Assembly (NCBI RefSeq): GCF_001536285.1
Contig: NZ_FAOZ01000050.1
Location: 1 to 41,488, forward strand
DNA: 41,488 bases
From: Parafrankia irregularis
GTDB taxonomy: Bacteria; Actinomycetota; Actinomycetes; Frankiales; Frankiaceae
Reading direction: 5' to 3'
The notes under the pieces were generated by a model. That model saw only the letters and a program-made list of their open reading frames with translations, was not told the origin of the DNA and ran no database searches. Below are positions 24,712-33,479 of this stretch, in pieces; the stretch's first letter is position 1, and each line of letters starts with the position of its first letter. A program made the position numbers and the translations under genes.

Positions 24712-25401
24712 GTGTGCGCGGACGAGGAGTCTGCAGCGGGGCTGGGCTGGCGTGAGCGGCCCGGCCGGGGCGTCCGACGCGACGCGGGTCAGCGGGAGAT
24801 GACCTCGGCCGCGGGCCGTGGCCTTCGGTGGCCTGACAACTATGGGGCGACGCATGTGACTGCGGGCGTTGTCACGAAGGTCGTGGAGGTGAGCGGCGAT
24901 GCGCCGGTGTTCGCCGATGTGAGCAGCGATGGTCCGGTGGTGTTGTGGGTGGTGGAGCACGGCCTGGAGATCAAGGCGAAGCCCTCCTCGGTGCTGGAGG
25001 GGCATCATTTTCGGGCGACCCTGCCCCCCGGTTGGCGGGAATCGGCCTCGTGGACATGGGGGCCTAACGACCTCGCAATTGCCGATGTTCTTATCCACTC
25101 GGGTGGTGGCGATGACCTCGAGCGGTGCCTGACGCTTCTGCGAACCTTCCCCGGATGCGGCCTGGTGGCGTCCGGCGGGGTCGGGCAGTGCCTGGTCCTC
25201 GGCCCGTGCGCGCAACCGCTGCTTGTCGAGGTCGATCTGCCGGCAGCGGTCGTGGCCAGCGCTGTCATGGGCTGGACGATGTCGTGGCTGTGGTGGTTCA
25301 GGCGGTCGCGCCCACTCTCCGGCCTGCTGGCCCGGTCGGTGAGCATCGACTACGCCGGGCGGCGGCATCCGGCCACGATCACGCTGGCGCCATCGCTGTG
25401 A
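24712..25401 (+). CDS. Hypothetical protein, second of two tandem paralogues
   Basis: From GTG 24712, preceded by GGAGAGG, the protein has 229 residues; ATG 24799 is an alternative. It shares with the previous gene DVSSDGPVV, LEGHHFR, ADVLIHSGG, LLRTFPGC, VASAVMGWTMSWLWW and IDYAGRRHPATITLAPSL, so the pair arose by tandem duplication. Identity is moderate, meaning the duplication is not recent. No function or family is recognised. Confidence 0.65.
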   Translation: MCADEESAAGLGWRERPGRGVRRDAGQREMTSAAGRGLRWPDNYGATHVTAGVVTKVVEVSGDAPVFADVSSDGPVVLWVVEHGLEIKAKPSSVLEGHHFRATLPPGWRESASWTWGPNDLAIADVLIHSGGGDDLERCLTLLRTFPGCGLVASGGVGQCLVLGPCAQPLLVEVDLPAAVVASAVMGWTMSWLWWFRRSRPLSGLLARSVSIDYAGRRHPATITLAPSL

Positions 25402-26365
25402 CCATGACCCACGACGCAGGAGGGCACTCCGATGATGTTGACGATCAACACGCAGAACCTGCCCCGAGGTGGCCTCAGTGACGGAGTCGGCACACCGCAG
25501 GACCGGTGGCCCGCGTTGGCGGGCCCGTCTCGGCCCACATCGGCCGGATGTGGTTCTGCTTCAGTTTTCCGACCGCAGCCGCCGTCGATGCCTGCGCCGC
25601 GGGGATTCACGTAGCGGACAAGTCCGTGACGCTGCGGGATCGTGAGCGTGTTGCGGACGCGTGTCTGACGGGACCCGCGTGATCGAGCGAGATCCAGAGT
25701 CTCGATCAAATCGCCATCGCGACCGGATCCGGGTGGGCTACTGGGGCTTGGCCGGGCCGGGGTTCCGTGCGGCTGCGGACTGCGCTCGCGGTGCGAACCC
25801 GGTCCGGGCCGACCGGCCCGAGGGGTTACGGGCAGCGGACGACTGCACTCTCGACGATGCTTTCCCTGTCATCGGCGTCGACCGTGACGACCTTCCGCTG
25901 CTCGGCGTACTCCGACCGGCCCTGCTACCGCTCTTGCTCATGGTGCTCACCTCCGTGCTTGCCCTGGTGTTTCCGTGCCGACCGGGTGGGATGACGCCAA
26001 CCGGCTGGTCGTCCGGTGGTCGTCTGGTTGATCCGGCCGGCGTGACCGCCGCCGCGGGAGCCGCCGACCGCGCCCAGGCTCGCCGGCAGCGGGCCGTCGG
26101 CTGGCAGGCCGAGAGCGGCTCGGTACTGGGCGTCGCGGAGTTCACGGCGACGCCGTGTCTTCTCGGTCCTCATCGGCATCACCCGTCCTGCTCGCCTCCG
26201 GACGCTCCTGTCCATGCTCGCGCGCCGACGCCGGCCGTGCGACAGCAGCCATGATCAAATATTGGGACTTGTCGGCCGGCGAAAAGCGGCTGGCCGGCCG
26301 GTCCTGCCGCTCACGGACCTTCCGCGGCGCATCGTCGCGGACCCGCACGGAAGGAAAGGCGTCAG
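25402..26365. other. About 960 bp without a supported gene
   Basis: Frames on both strands compete and none has a motif. A plus-strand frame at 25661-26254 contains one hydrophobic stretch (LLPLLLMVLTSVLALVF). A minus-strand frame at 25925-26215 has a basic start (RTEKTRRRRELRDAQYRAAL). I could not choose between them. The ribosome binding site of the next gene (AAGGAAAGG) ends the stretch. Confidence 0.35.
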
Positions 26366-27295
26366 ATGGCCGAGGTTCGGTTCGCGACGTACAACATGCT
26401 CAACCTGTTCGAGTCCGACAGCGCCGAGGAGCGTGAGCGGTACGGGCGGGTCGTGGAGGTCATCCGCGGTCTGGACGCGGACGTCCTCGCGGTCCAGGAG
26501 ATCATCGCCCCGAACGTCGAGGTCGCCGCGGCCCGGCTGCGGGCCCTCGCCGACGACGCCGGGATGGAGTGCGCCTACGAGCCGGACCGGCCCGCGATCG
26601 CCGCCGGCCGGCAGCGTTTCCACGTCGGCCTGCTGTGGCGGCCGGGCCTGACGGTGGTCCCGGGATCGTTCCGCACGTACGGGGCGGCCGACTTCTGGCA
26701 CGCCCTCGCGAAGATCACATTGGAGATCGACGGGCGGCGGGTGCAGTACGCGAGCCACCATGGGACGCCGTTCGGCCGGCACATGCGGGCCGATCAGATG
26801 GAGCGGGTCGTGGCGGTGATGACCCGGCCCGAGGGCAGCCCGCCCGGTCTGGTCGGCGCGGACTGGAACTGTGTCAGCGCGGACCGGCGGCCGGACGGCA
26901 CGTTCTACGACCCGGACCCGTATGCCGACAGTGACTGGTACGCGGACCTGATCTACCAGACCGTGTGGGGGTACGACGAACACGGCCGCCGGTGGCACCG
27001 GGCGGACCGGGAGCCCGGTGAGGTGCTGTACGCGGGCGGGCTCACGGACGCCGCGGTCGTGTTGGACCGGCCGTGGGAGGCCACCGTCGGGCACTGGCCC
27101 GGCAACACCTTCGGAGACCGGCGGATCGACGCGATCCGCGTGACCGCCGAGATCGCCCCGGCGCTGCGCGCGGTCGAGGTGACCCGGACCGAGCTGGCAC
27201 GCAGCGCCTCGGATCACCTGCCCGTCACGGTCACCTACGAGACCACGGCTCTCGGCACGCAGGCACAGCGCAGCAATCCGCAGCTTCCCTCGTGA
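26366..27295 (+). CDS. Endonuclease/exonuclease/phosphatase family protein
   Basis: A 309-residue protein with all the EEP-fold motifs in order: FATYNMLNLF (Asn10), LAVQEI (Glu45), SHHGTPFG (His131/132), GADWNCVSADRRP (Asp166, Asn168), RRIDAIRVT (Asp255) and ASDHLPVTVTYE (Asp283, His284). The fold covers metal-dependent nucleases, inositol-polyphosphate and sphingomyelin phosphodiesterases and related enzymes. The conserved acids and histidine look intact, so it is probably active; the substrate is not predictable. There is no signal peptide, suggesting a cytoplasmic enzyme. It appears to be a single-gene unit. Confidence 0.93.
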   Translation: MAEVRFATYNMLNLFESDSAEERERYGRVVEVIRGLDADVLAVQEIIAPNVEVAAARLRALADDAGMECAYEPDRPAIAAGRQRFHVGLLWRPGLTVVPGSFRTYGAADFWHALAKITLEIDGRRVQYASHHGTPFGRHMRADQMERVVAVMTRPEGSPPGLVGADWNCVSADRRPDGTFYDPDPYADSDWYADLIYQTVWGYDEHGRRWHRADREPGEVLYAGGLTDAAVVLDRPWEATVGHWPGNTFGDRRIDAIRVTAEIAPALRAVEVTRTELARSASDHLPVTVTYETTALGTQAQRSNPQLPS

Positions 27296-27367
27296 GGAAA
27301 TCAGCCGAACGCAAGCGGTTGAGGCGGGACGGTCTGCGAAGATGATCCCCCGATAGTGGTGTGTGGG

Positions 27368-27575
27368 GAGGAAACGGTCACCGCCCCCATCATCGGAGAA
27401 GCCGCGGCCGACGCCGCGCTCCGCGCCACGGGACCGGCGGGAGAATCCGCCTACCAGGCGATCAGCCGCGTCCTCGGCACCGCCTTCGCCCGCCGCTACG
27501 CCGACGCATGGCGCTCAACCGCCCGCCGACGCCCCCTTCCTCCTGGGAACCTCCATCGCCTACCTCACCGTGACC
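27368..27575 (+). pseudogene. Frameshifted copy of the 3' end of the methyltransferase gene at 23007
   Basis: This stretch closely matches 23669-23876. Both encode ETVTAPIIG, GPAGESAYQAISRVLG, AFA, RYA and AWRSTARRRPL. Near CCCCTTC the copy has one extra base, so the ending IAYLT is read in another frame. No start codon or upstream domain is present. It is a partial duplication about 3.7 kb from the parent gene that is now decaying. Confidence 0.88.
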
Positions 27576-28162
27576 TAACCAGGCGCCAGCCGATGACAGC
27601 GGCGGGGCCGGCCGGCCCCGCTGAGGGCCGCTGTCGTTACTGTCCGGTACATGGGCCGATGTTGATCTCTCTCGCACCCCGCTTTTTGCTGGCAGCGAAA
27701 TGTCCCGAAGATGCCATGCACCTGCATTGGCACGGCACGATGCCGCACGATGACCCTCCTGGACATCACTCTCCGCAGTGAAGCTGTCGGCCTTCCGGGG
27801 TGAGTCTCGGCCGAATCCCGGCGTTGGGACAGTCGACGATGCGCGTCACAGCCCTCGACCCGTGTCGATGCCTTGGCCAGAGGATTTCCTCCGGGCCCGC
27901 GCAGCCATTTTGTGATCTTGAGTGCGCCGAGCGGGTATGTCTCCCCGATGGGTCGCGAGCGCCCTCCTGTTCGCCAAAGCACCGAAGGCGCGATCGCGGA
28001 GTGTAGCCACTCCCTTTGCTCGCGCGCATAATAGTTCGCGCCGCCGCGGATGCGTCTGTGACGTTCACCTCCCTTGTCATTCATTCCCGCTGGTGGTCTA
28101 ACTCTCTGGCACTTCGGCGAGTCACCAACGTGATAAGGCAGGGGTCAGATGGGTAACGGAAC
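27576..28162. other. Intergenic, no clear gene
   Basis: A short continuation of the broken frame (27592-27781, MTAAGPAGPAEGRCRYCPVH) might encode a small Cys/His-rich peptide but has no support. The rest up to 28162 shows no gene and should contain the promoter of the Tad operon. Confidence 0.35.
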
Positions 28163-28717
28163 GTGAGGCGGCGCGGATGGTCGGCGGCCCTGCTGGTCCT
28201 GCTCGCGACCGGTGCCTGCGCCGACAGTCCTGGCGACCCACCGGCGCCGCCGGCGTCGGCGGCGCCTTCTCCATCTGCCGTCAGCCCCTCGGCGTCGTTG
28301 ACCCCGGCGGAGATCGCTGAACGCGACGCGCTCACTGCCTATCGGGGGATGTGGGAGGACTGGGTTGCCATCGCGGAGACATCCGACTACGCGAGTCTCA
28401 GGATGGCGCGACATGCGAGCGGGAGCGCACTGACGCTTGCCTACCGTGCGGTTTACACGAACTGGCGGAACGGGGTCGTTTCTAAGGGAACGCCGGGGCT
28501 CAGCCCACACGTCACGGCAGCGGATCCTGCGGGCAGGCCGGATCGGGTGACTGTTACCGACTGTGTGGACACCACAAAGTGGCTCAACTACACGCCCGAT
28601 GGTGTACTTCAGGACGATGTCCCCGGTGGTCGAAGTAGCAGCCAAGCACTGGTGCTCTTCCATGACGGCACCTGGAAAGTTGATCAGCTGGTCATTCAGA
28701 ATAAAGGCACGTGTTGA
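28163..28717 (+). CDS. Putative secreted lipoprotein at the head of the Tad operon
   Basis: From GTG 28163 the protein has 184 residues. The N-terminus RRRGWSAALLVLLATGAC is a basic, hydrophobic signal ending in a Cys at residue 19, a plausible though imperfect lipobox. A Pro/Ala/Ser linker (about 20-50) follows, then a compact domain (AERDALTAYRGMWEDWVAIAE ... VTVTDCVDTTKWLNY ... WKVDQLVIQNKGTC) of the kind seen in actinobacterial secreted proteins with an NTF2-like shape. The gene overlaps the next one by 7 bp, which ties it to the pilus operon. Confidence 0.75.
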   Translation: MRRRGWSAALLVLLATGACADSPGDPPAPPASAAPSPSAVSPSASLTPAEIAERDALTAYRGMWEDWVAIAETSDYASLRMARHASGSALTLAYRAVYTNWRNGVVSKGTPGLSPHVTAADPAGRPDRVTVTDCVDTTKWLNYTPDGVLQDDVPGGRSSSQALVLFHDGTWKVDQLVIQNKGTC

Positions 28718-29658
28718 AACTCTCCCCGCTGATCGCCGGTGCGGTCCCACTCGTGATGCTCCTCCAGGCGACGGCAGCTCGAGCGGACGACGTCCTGTTC
28801 GGAGCTCGATGCCAACAGGCCGACCGAGCCTGTGACGTCTGGGCCGGAACCCAAGGAACTCCCGCCGACGACGTGTATCAGAATCACGCGCCAGTACTAT
28901 CTCCAGCGGACGCTTCAGGAAGCGTAGAGGAATGCGATGTTCCGGTGCTAGGAAAGGTGCCGTGCGTCGATCCAGAACTGGGACGACTCGCCAGTGATGG
29001 CTGCTATTACAAGGCTCGGCCCGATTTCACGCCTCCGGCGATCCTTGCTGCGGAAGTCACTCCGGGAATTCCCGGCTCCTGGTATGAGCGCAAATGCCCC
29101 GGGGTGAGTAGCAGCTACGGAATCGTGTGGCGGCCCGATGCGCAGATGGGCGCGGTCGTTCCTCCGTCGCCGGAGGTGATGGCGCAGCGGGCGGTGAACC
29201 GCCTGGTGTTGCCCGCCCCCGCTTTCGGGTTGTCCCCGGATGTGGAGACGGTGCAGCTGGTCGGGGTGCCAGTGTGGCTGTGGGTCGACGCGGCGAGCTG
29301 GATGTCGGTATCAGCGACGGCCTCGGTGCCGGGGGTGTCGGTGACCGCGACGGCGCGTCCGGTGTCAGTGGTGTGGGACTTCGGGTCGGGCGGACAGGTG
29401 CGGTGCGCGGGACCCGGGCGGGCGTTCCAGGCTGGTGTGGATGATCCCGCGGCGATGTCGGAGTGCGCGATCAGGTTCACGAGGGGCTCCGCGGGCGAGC
29501 CCGGGGGTCGGTTTCCGCTGACGGTCACGGTGTCGTGGCAGGTCGGCTGGGTGGGCGGGGGGCAGACCGGTGAGGCCGCCGGCCTGACGTCGCAGACGAC
29601 GGCGTCAGTTGCCGTCGGGGAGTCACAGGCGCTGGTGCTGTCGGGGTCGGGCCGGTGA
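28711..29658 (+). CDS. Secreted protein of the Tad operon, unknown function
   Basis: From GTG 28711 (TTG 28714 is an alternative) the protein has 315 residues. A signal peptide is evident (LIAGAVPLVMLLQATAARA, cleaved about residue 25). The mature part has several Cys pairs and a C-terminal beta-rich half (VWLWVDAASWMSVSATASV, VVWDFGSGG, FPLTVTVSWQVGW). Proteins like this commonly precede SAF/CpaB genes in actinobacterial Tad clusters; function is unknown. Its stop overlaps the next start (GTGA), indicating translational coupling. Confidence 0.82.
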   Translation: MLKLSPLIAGAVPLVMLLQATAARADDVLFGARCQQADRACDVWAGTQGTPADDVYQNHAPVLSPADASGSVEECDVPVLGKVPCVDPELGRLASDGCYYKARPDFTPPAILAAEVTPGIPGSWYERKCPGVSSSYGIVWRPDAQMGAVVPPSPEVMAQRAVNRLVLPAPAFGLSPDVETVQLVGVPVWLWVDAASWMSVSATASVPGVSVTATARPVSVVWDFGSGGQVRCAGPGRAFQAGVDDPAAMSECAIRFTRGSAGEPGGRFPLTVTVSWQVGWVGGGQTGEAAGLTSQTTASVAVGESQALVLSGSGR

Positions 29659-30359
29659 GCGGCACGAGGCGGCCTCGACACAATGAAGACGCCCGTCTGG
29701 GGGCGCAGAGCCGTGCGCGGGGTGGGATGGCACGGCGGGCGCTGGTCGGGGTGGTGCTGGTCGCGCTGTCGGTCGCGGCGTTCGTCGCCGTCGGGAACGA
29801 GCGTCAGGCGCGGCGCGATCTGCTGCTGGTGGCGCGAGACGTGCCGGCGGGCCAGGTGCTGACCGCGCAGGATCTACGCGCTGTGTCGGTGGGAGCGGCT
29901 GGCGGGGTGGACGTGGTGGCCGCGGACGGCGTGGCCGCGGTGCTGGGCCGGGTGGCGGTGGTGCCGTTGCTGGCGGGCAGTCTGCTCCCGGCCGGGGCGG
30001 TGGGTGATGGGTCGCGGGTGCCGCCGGAGGGGCAGGCGCTGGTCGGCGCGTCGCTGCGGGCGGGCCAGTTCCCTCCGGGGCTGGCGCGGGGCGACAGGGT
30101 GTCGATCCTGCTCACCGCGGTGTCGGCCCAGGCGGGGACCGTCAGCGGGAGCGTGTCTACGCCGTCCACACCGTCCACGGAGTCGGGGGCGCGGTCGGTG
30201 GAGGGCCTGGTCGTGGGTGTCGGCGCCGGGCTGGCGGATCCGACCGGTGACGGCGGGGTGGTCGTGTCGCTGCAGGTGGCCGGCGGGGATGCCGCGCCGG
30301 TGGCGGAGGCGGCGGCGGCGGGCCGGGTCGTGCTGGTGGTTCGGGCGGTGTCCCGGTGA
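29655..30359 (+). CDS. SAF domain protein, CpaB/RcpC-like pilus assembly component
   Basis: A 234-residue protein from GTG 29655. One membrane segment lies at about 27-47 (ALVGVVLVALSVAAFVAVG). It is followed by a SAF domain (about 55-120: LLLVARDVPAGQVLTAQDLRAVSV, then VAVVPLLAGSLLPAGAV) and a second beta-rich part. CpaB/RcpC proteins sit at the cell envelope and help Flp pilus assembly. It lies in a run of overlapping genes just before the TadZ- and TadA-type ATPases. Confidence 0.88.
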   Translation: MSGTRRPRHNEDARLGAQSRARGGMARRALVGVVLVALSVAAFVAVGNERQARRDLLLVARDVPAGQVLTAQDLRAVSVGAAGGVDVVAADGVAAVLGRVAVVPLLAGSLLPAGAVGDGSRVPPEGQALVGASLRAGQFPPGLARGDRVSILLTAVSAQAGTVSGSVSTPSTPSTESGARSVEGLVVGVGAGLADPTGDGGVVVSLQVAGGDAAPVAEAAAAGRVVLVVRAVSR

Positions 30360-31279
30360 GCGGGGTGGGTCTGGTCGCGGTGGGCGCGTTGAAGGGCTCG
30401 CCGGGGGTGACGACGGCGGCGCTGGCGCTAGCGGCGGTGTGGCCGGCTGGCGCGGCGGATGCCGGTCCGCTGCTGGTGGAGGCGGATCCGTCGGGTGGTG
30501 ATGTGGCTGGCTGGTACGGGCTGCTCGGCTATCCGGGCCTGCTGGCCTGGGCGGCTGCCGCACGGGGCGGGGCGGCGGCGGTGGACGCGCATGTGTGGGC
30601 GCTCGCCGGGGGTGTGGGGCTGGTCGCGGCGCCGGTGGAGGCGGGCTCTGCCCGTGGGGCGGTCGCGGTCCTGGCACAGACCGGGTCGGTGCCGTGGGCC
30701 GCGTCGGGCCGGCTGGTCGTGGCGGACTGCGGCCGGCTTGATCCCGGCTCGGTCGCGCTCCCGATCGCGGGGGCGGCCGGGGTGCTGGTCGTGCTGGCGC
30801 GCCCGGTCCCCGCCGAGCTGGCCCGGGTCGCGGGCCGGGTGGAGGAGCTGACGGGCGCGGGCCGCCGGGACTGTGTGCTGGTCCTCGCCGGGGAACCGGA
30901 ATGGTCGGCCGGGCGGGTCGAGGAGGCGGTGGGTCTTCCGGTCGTGGGGGTGATACCGCATCATCCGCGGGCGGCGGCCGGGGTGGCGGGGGGCCGCTTT
31001 GGTCGTGGCGCCCGCCGTTCCCAACTCCTGCGCGCCGCCGCGGACATCGCTGCCGATCTCGATCGTCGCCTCGCCGGCCGGCGCGGCGGATCGTCGCGGG
31101 CCCTCGCCGCGCTGCCTTCCGCCGCCCCGCTCCCCGCTGTCCCGCCGGGCTCGTTGCCGCGGGCGGGTGGTCGTCTCCCGGTGGTGCCGGGTGCGACGTT
31201 CACGATCTCTCGGCCGGGTGGGCAGGCGGCGGCGTCTGGCTGGGTTCCCACGACCCCTGACCGGGAGGGCTGGCAATGA
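30356..31279 (+). CDS. CpaE/TadZ-like MinD/ParA-family protein
   Basis: A 307-residue protein from GTG 30356 (GTGA overlap). The deviant Walker A of MinD/ParA proteins is ALKGSPGVTT (11-20), and a Walker-B-like strand is RLVVADCGRL. TadZ/CpaE proteins place the Tad machine in the cell. The C-terminal 60 residues are Pro/Gly-rich and probably unstructured. The ADP/ATP-binding core is reduced compared with classical CpaE, and no receiver domain is present. Confidence 0.82.
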   Translation: MSGVGLVAVGALKGSPGVTTAALALAAVWPAGAADAGPLLVEADPSGGDVAGWYGLLGYPGLLAWAAAARGGAAAVDAHVWALAGGVGLVAAPVEAGSARGAVAVLAQTGSVPWAASGRLVVADCGRLDPGSVALPIAGAAGVLVVLARPVPAELARVAGRVEELTGAGRRDCVLVLAGEPEWSAGRVEEAVGLPVVGVIPHHPRAAAGVAGGRFGRGARRSQLLRAAADIAADLDRRLAGRRGGSSRALAALPSAAPLPAVPPGSLPRAGGRLPVVPGATFTISRPGGQAAASGWVPTTPDREGWQ

Positions 31280-32604
31280 CCGGCGACCTGGACGCGTTCG
31301 CGGCGCAGGTTCGGGCCCAGGTGGGCGCGGCGCTGTCCGCGCGGCTGCAGATTCGCGAGGCGCGCGGCCTCCCGCCGCTGGGGCGGGATGATCAGCGGGC
31401 GTTGGCCTCCGAACTGATCGCGGAGGTCCTCGCGGAGCATGCCCACGCCCAGCTCGCCGCGGGCGGTCAGCTGCCGTCTCGCCACGACGAGGAGCGGCTC
31501 ACCCGGGCGGTCCTCGACGGCCTGTTCGGGCTGGCTGGGTTGCAGCATCTCCTCGACGATCCCACCGTTGAGAACATCTCGGTGAACGGTGCCGATGTGG
31601 TGTGGGTCAGCCGGTTCGACGGCTCGCGTGAACGGATGCCGGCGGTGGCGCGTTCCGACGCGGAGCTGGTCGAGCTGGTCCGCACGGTCGTGGCACGGGC
31701 CGGGGTGGAGGAACGTCGCTGGGACCGGGCGTCGCCGGAGGTGTCCTGCCAGCTGCCGGACGGGTCCCGGCTGCACGCGCTGATGGCGGTCGCGCACCGT
31801 CCGGCCGTGTCGATCCGCCGCCACCGCTACCAGCGGGTCACGGTCGACGCGCTGACCGACCTGGGCATGCTCAGCCCCGAGCTGCGGCACTTCCTGAAGC
31901 TGCTGGTCCTGGCCCGACGCAATGTGCTGATCGCGGGTGGGACCGGGATCGGGAAGACGACGTTCCTGCGGGCGCTGGCCGCCGACGTCCCGTACGCCGA
32001 GCGGATCATCACGATCGAGGACGCCTACGAGCTCGGTCTGGACCGCGACGGCCAGCACGGTGACGTCGTCGCGTTGCAGGCCCGCCAGCCCAACATCGAA
32101 GGCGAAGGCGCGATCAGCCAGGCCGACCTCGCACGGGCGGCGCTACGGATGAGCCCGGACCGGGTGATCGTCGGGGAGGTGCGCGGCGCCGAGGTCATCC
32201 CGATGCTCAACGCCATGTCCATGGGTGTGGACGGGTCGATGGCCACCATCCACGCCTCCTCCTCCGCCGGGGTATTCCTCAAACTCGCCGCCTACGCGGC
32301 GCAGTCCGCGGAGCGGCTGCCGTTGGACGCGACCGCGCTGCTCGTCGCCGCTTCGGTGCACTTCGTCATCCACCTGGACCGCACCGCCGGCGGGCGCCGG
32401 GTGGTGTCCAGCGTCCGGGAGGTCGTCGGGGCCGACGGGCTGCTGGTAGCGACGAACGAGGTGTGGCGCCCCTGCCCGGACGGTGCCGCGGTGCCCGGGG
32501 CGCCGCTAAGCCCGCAGAACACCGCGCTCCTCGCCGCCCACGACCACCGCCCGCTACCGGGCGTGATCAGCACCGGTGGTTGGGAGGCGGTCCCGTCATG
32601 GTGA
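31276..32604 (+). CDS. tadA: TadA/CpaF type II/IV secretion ATPase
   Basis: A 442-residue hexameric ATPase that would power Flp pilus assembly. Motifs are intact: Walker A GGTGIGKTT (221-229), Asp box TIEDAYEL, Walker B RVIVGEVRG (296-304, with Glu301) and a His box ATIHASS. The N-terminal part includes the usual LLDDPTVENISVNGADVVWV. It overlaps the previous gene by ATGA and the next by 7 bp. Confidence 0.95.
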   Translation: MTGDLDAFAAQVRAQVGAALSARLQIREARGLPPLGRDDQRALASELIAEVLAEHAHAQLAAGGQLPSRHDEERLTRAVLDGLFGLAGLQHLLDDPTVENISVNGADVVWVSRFDGSRERMPAVARSDAELVELVRTVVARAGVEERRWDRASPEVSCQLPDGSRLHALMAVAHRPAVSIRRHRYQRVTVDALTDLGMLSPELRHFLKLLVLARRNVLIAGGTGIGKTTFLRALAADVPYAERIITIEDAYELGLDRDGQHGDVVALQARQPNIEGEGAISQADLARAALRMSPDRVIVGEVRGAEVIPMLNAMSMGVDGSMATIHASSSAGVFLKLAAYAAQSAERLPLDATALLVAASVHFVIHLDRTAGGRRVVSSVREVVGADGLLVATNEVWRPCPDGAAVPGAPLSPQNTALLAAHDHRPLPGVISTGGWEAVPSW

Positions 32605-33479
32605 ACACGACCACGGCCGGGCTGGTCCTGGCCCTCGGGTGCGGGGCGGCCTGCGGAGTCGGCCTGTGGCTGGCCGGTACCGGAAGCGCACCGGCCGCGA
32701 GCGCGCTGCGCCGTGCGGCGGCCCGCCGTGCCGGCGACGGGTTGTCCCCGCAGGCCCGGCACGCCCGGACCGCCGGGGCCGTCGCCGCCGCGGTCGGAGT
32801 AGGTCTGCTGACCGGGTGGCCGGTCGCCGCCTCGCTGGCCGCCCTCACCGTCCTGCTCGCGCCGGGTCTGCTCGCCGCGAGCCGGACGGAGAAAACACAG
32901 ACCGCACGGGTCGAGGCGATCGCGGTCTGGACGGAGATGCTGCGCGACACCCTCGCCGGCGCCGCGGGCCTGGAGCAGGCGATCCGTGCCACCGCGCCCC
33001 TCGCGCCGCTGCCGATCCGCGTCGAGGTCCTCACCCTCGCCGCCTCCCTCGATAGCGGCACACGGCTGCCGGACGCGCTGGTGGTGTTCGCGGACGAGCT
33101 CGACGACCCGACCGCGGATCTGGTCGTGGCCGCGCTGGTGATGGCCGCGTCCCGCCAGGCCCGCCAGCTCGCGGACCTGCTGGGCCGTCTCGCCGCCGCC
33201 GCGCACGACCAGACCGCGCTACGGCTACGTACCCTGGCCGGCCGAGCGCGGATCCGTACCGCCACCCGGGTCATCGCCACGATCACCCTGACCATGGCGT
33301 TCGGGCTGCTCGTGTTCTCCCCGGCCTTCGTCGAGCCCTACGACAGCGCGGCGGGCCAGCTGGTCCTGCTCGGGGTCGCCGCCCTGTTCGCCGGCGGGCT
33401 GGTCTGGCTGGCGCGGATGGGCCGGGCACCGGCGGACCCGAGAATCCTGACCCGGCCGCCCACCGGGGAGCACCGATGA
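32598..33479 (+). CDS. tadB: TadB-like inner-membrane platform protein (T2SSF family)
   Basis: From ATG 32598 the protein has 293 residues. The type II secretion F domain covers about residues 115-235 (VEAIAVWTEMLRDTLAGAAGLEQAI ... LVVAALVMAASRQARQLADLL). Membrane segments lie near the N-terminus (about 5-30), 55-90, and at the C-terminus (ITLTMAFGLLVFSPAF and LVLLGVAALFAGGLVWLA). TadB pairs with TadC to form the platform below the pilus. It is translationally coupled on both sides. Confidence 0.92.
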   Translation: MVNTTTAGLVLALGCGAACGVGLWLAGTGSAPAASALRRAAARRAGDGLSPQARHARTAGAVAAAVGVGLLTGWPVAASLAALTVLLAPGLLAASRTEKTQTARVEAIAVWTEMLRDTLAGAAGLEQAIRATAPLAPLPIRVEVLTLAASLDSGTRLPDALVVFADELDDPTADLVVAALVMAASRQARQLADLLGRLAAAAHDQTALRLRTLAGRARIRTATRVIATITLTMAFGLLVFSPAFVEPYDSAAGQLVLLGVAALFAGGLVWLARMGRAPADPRILTRPPTGEHR

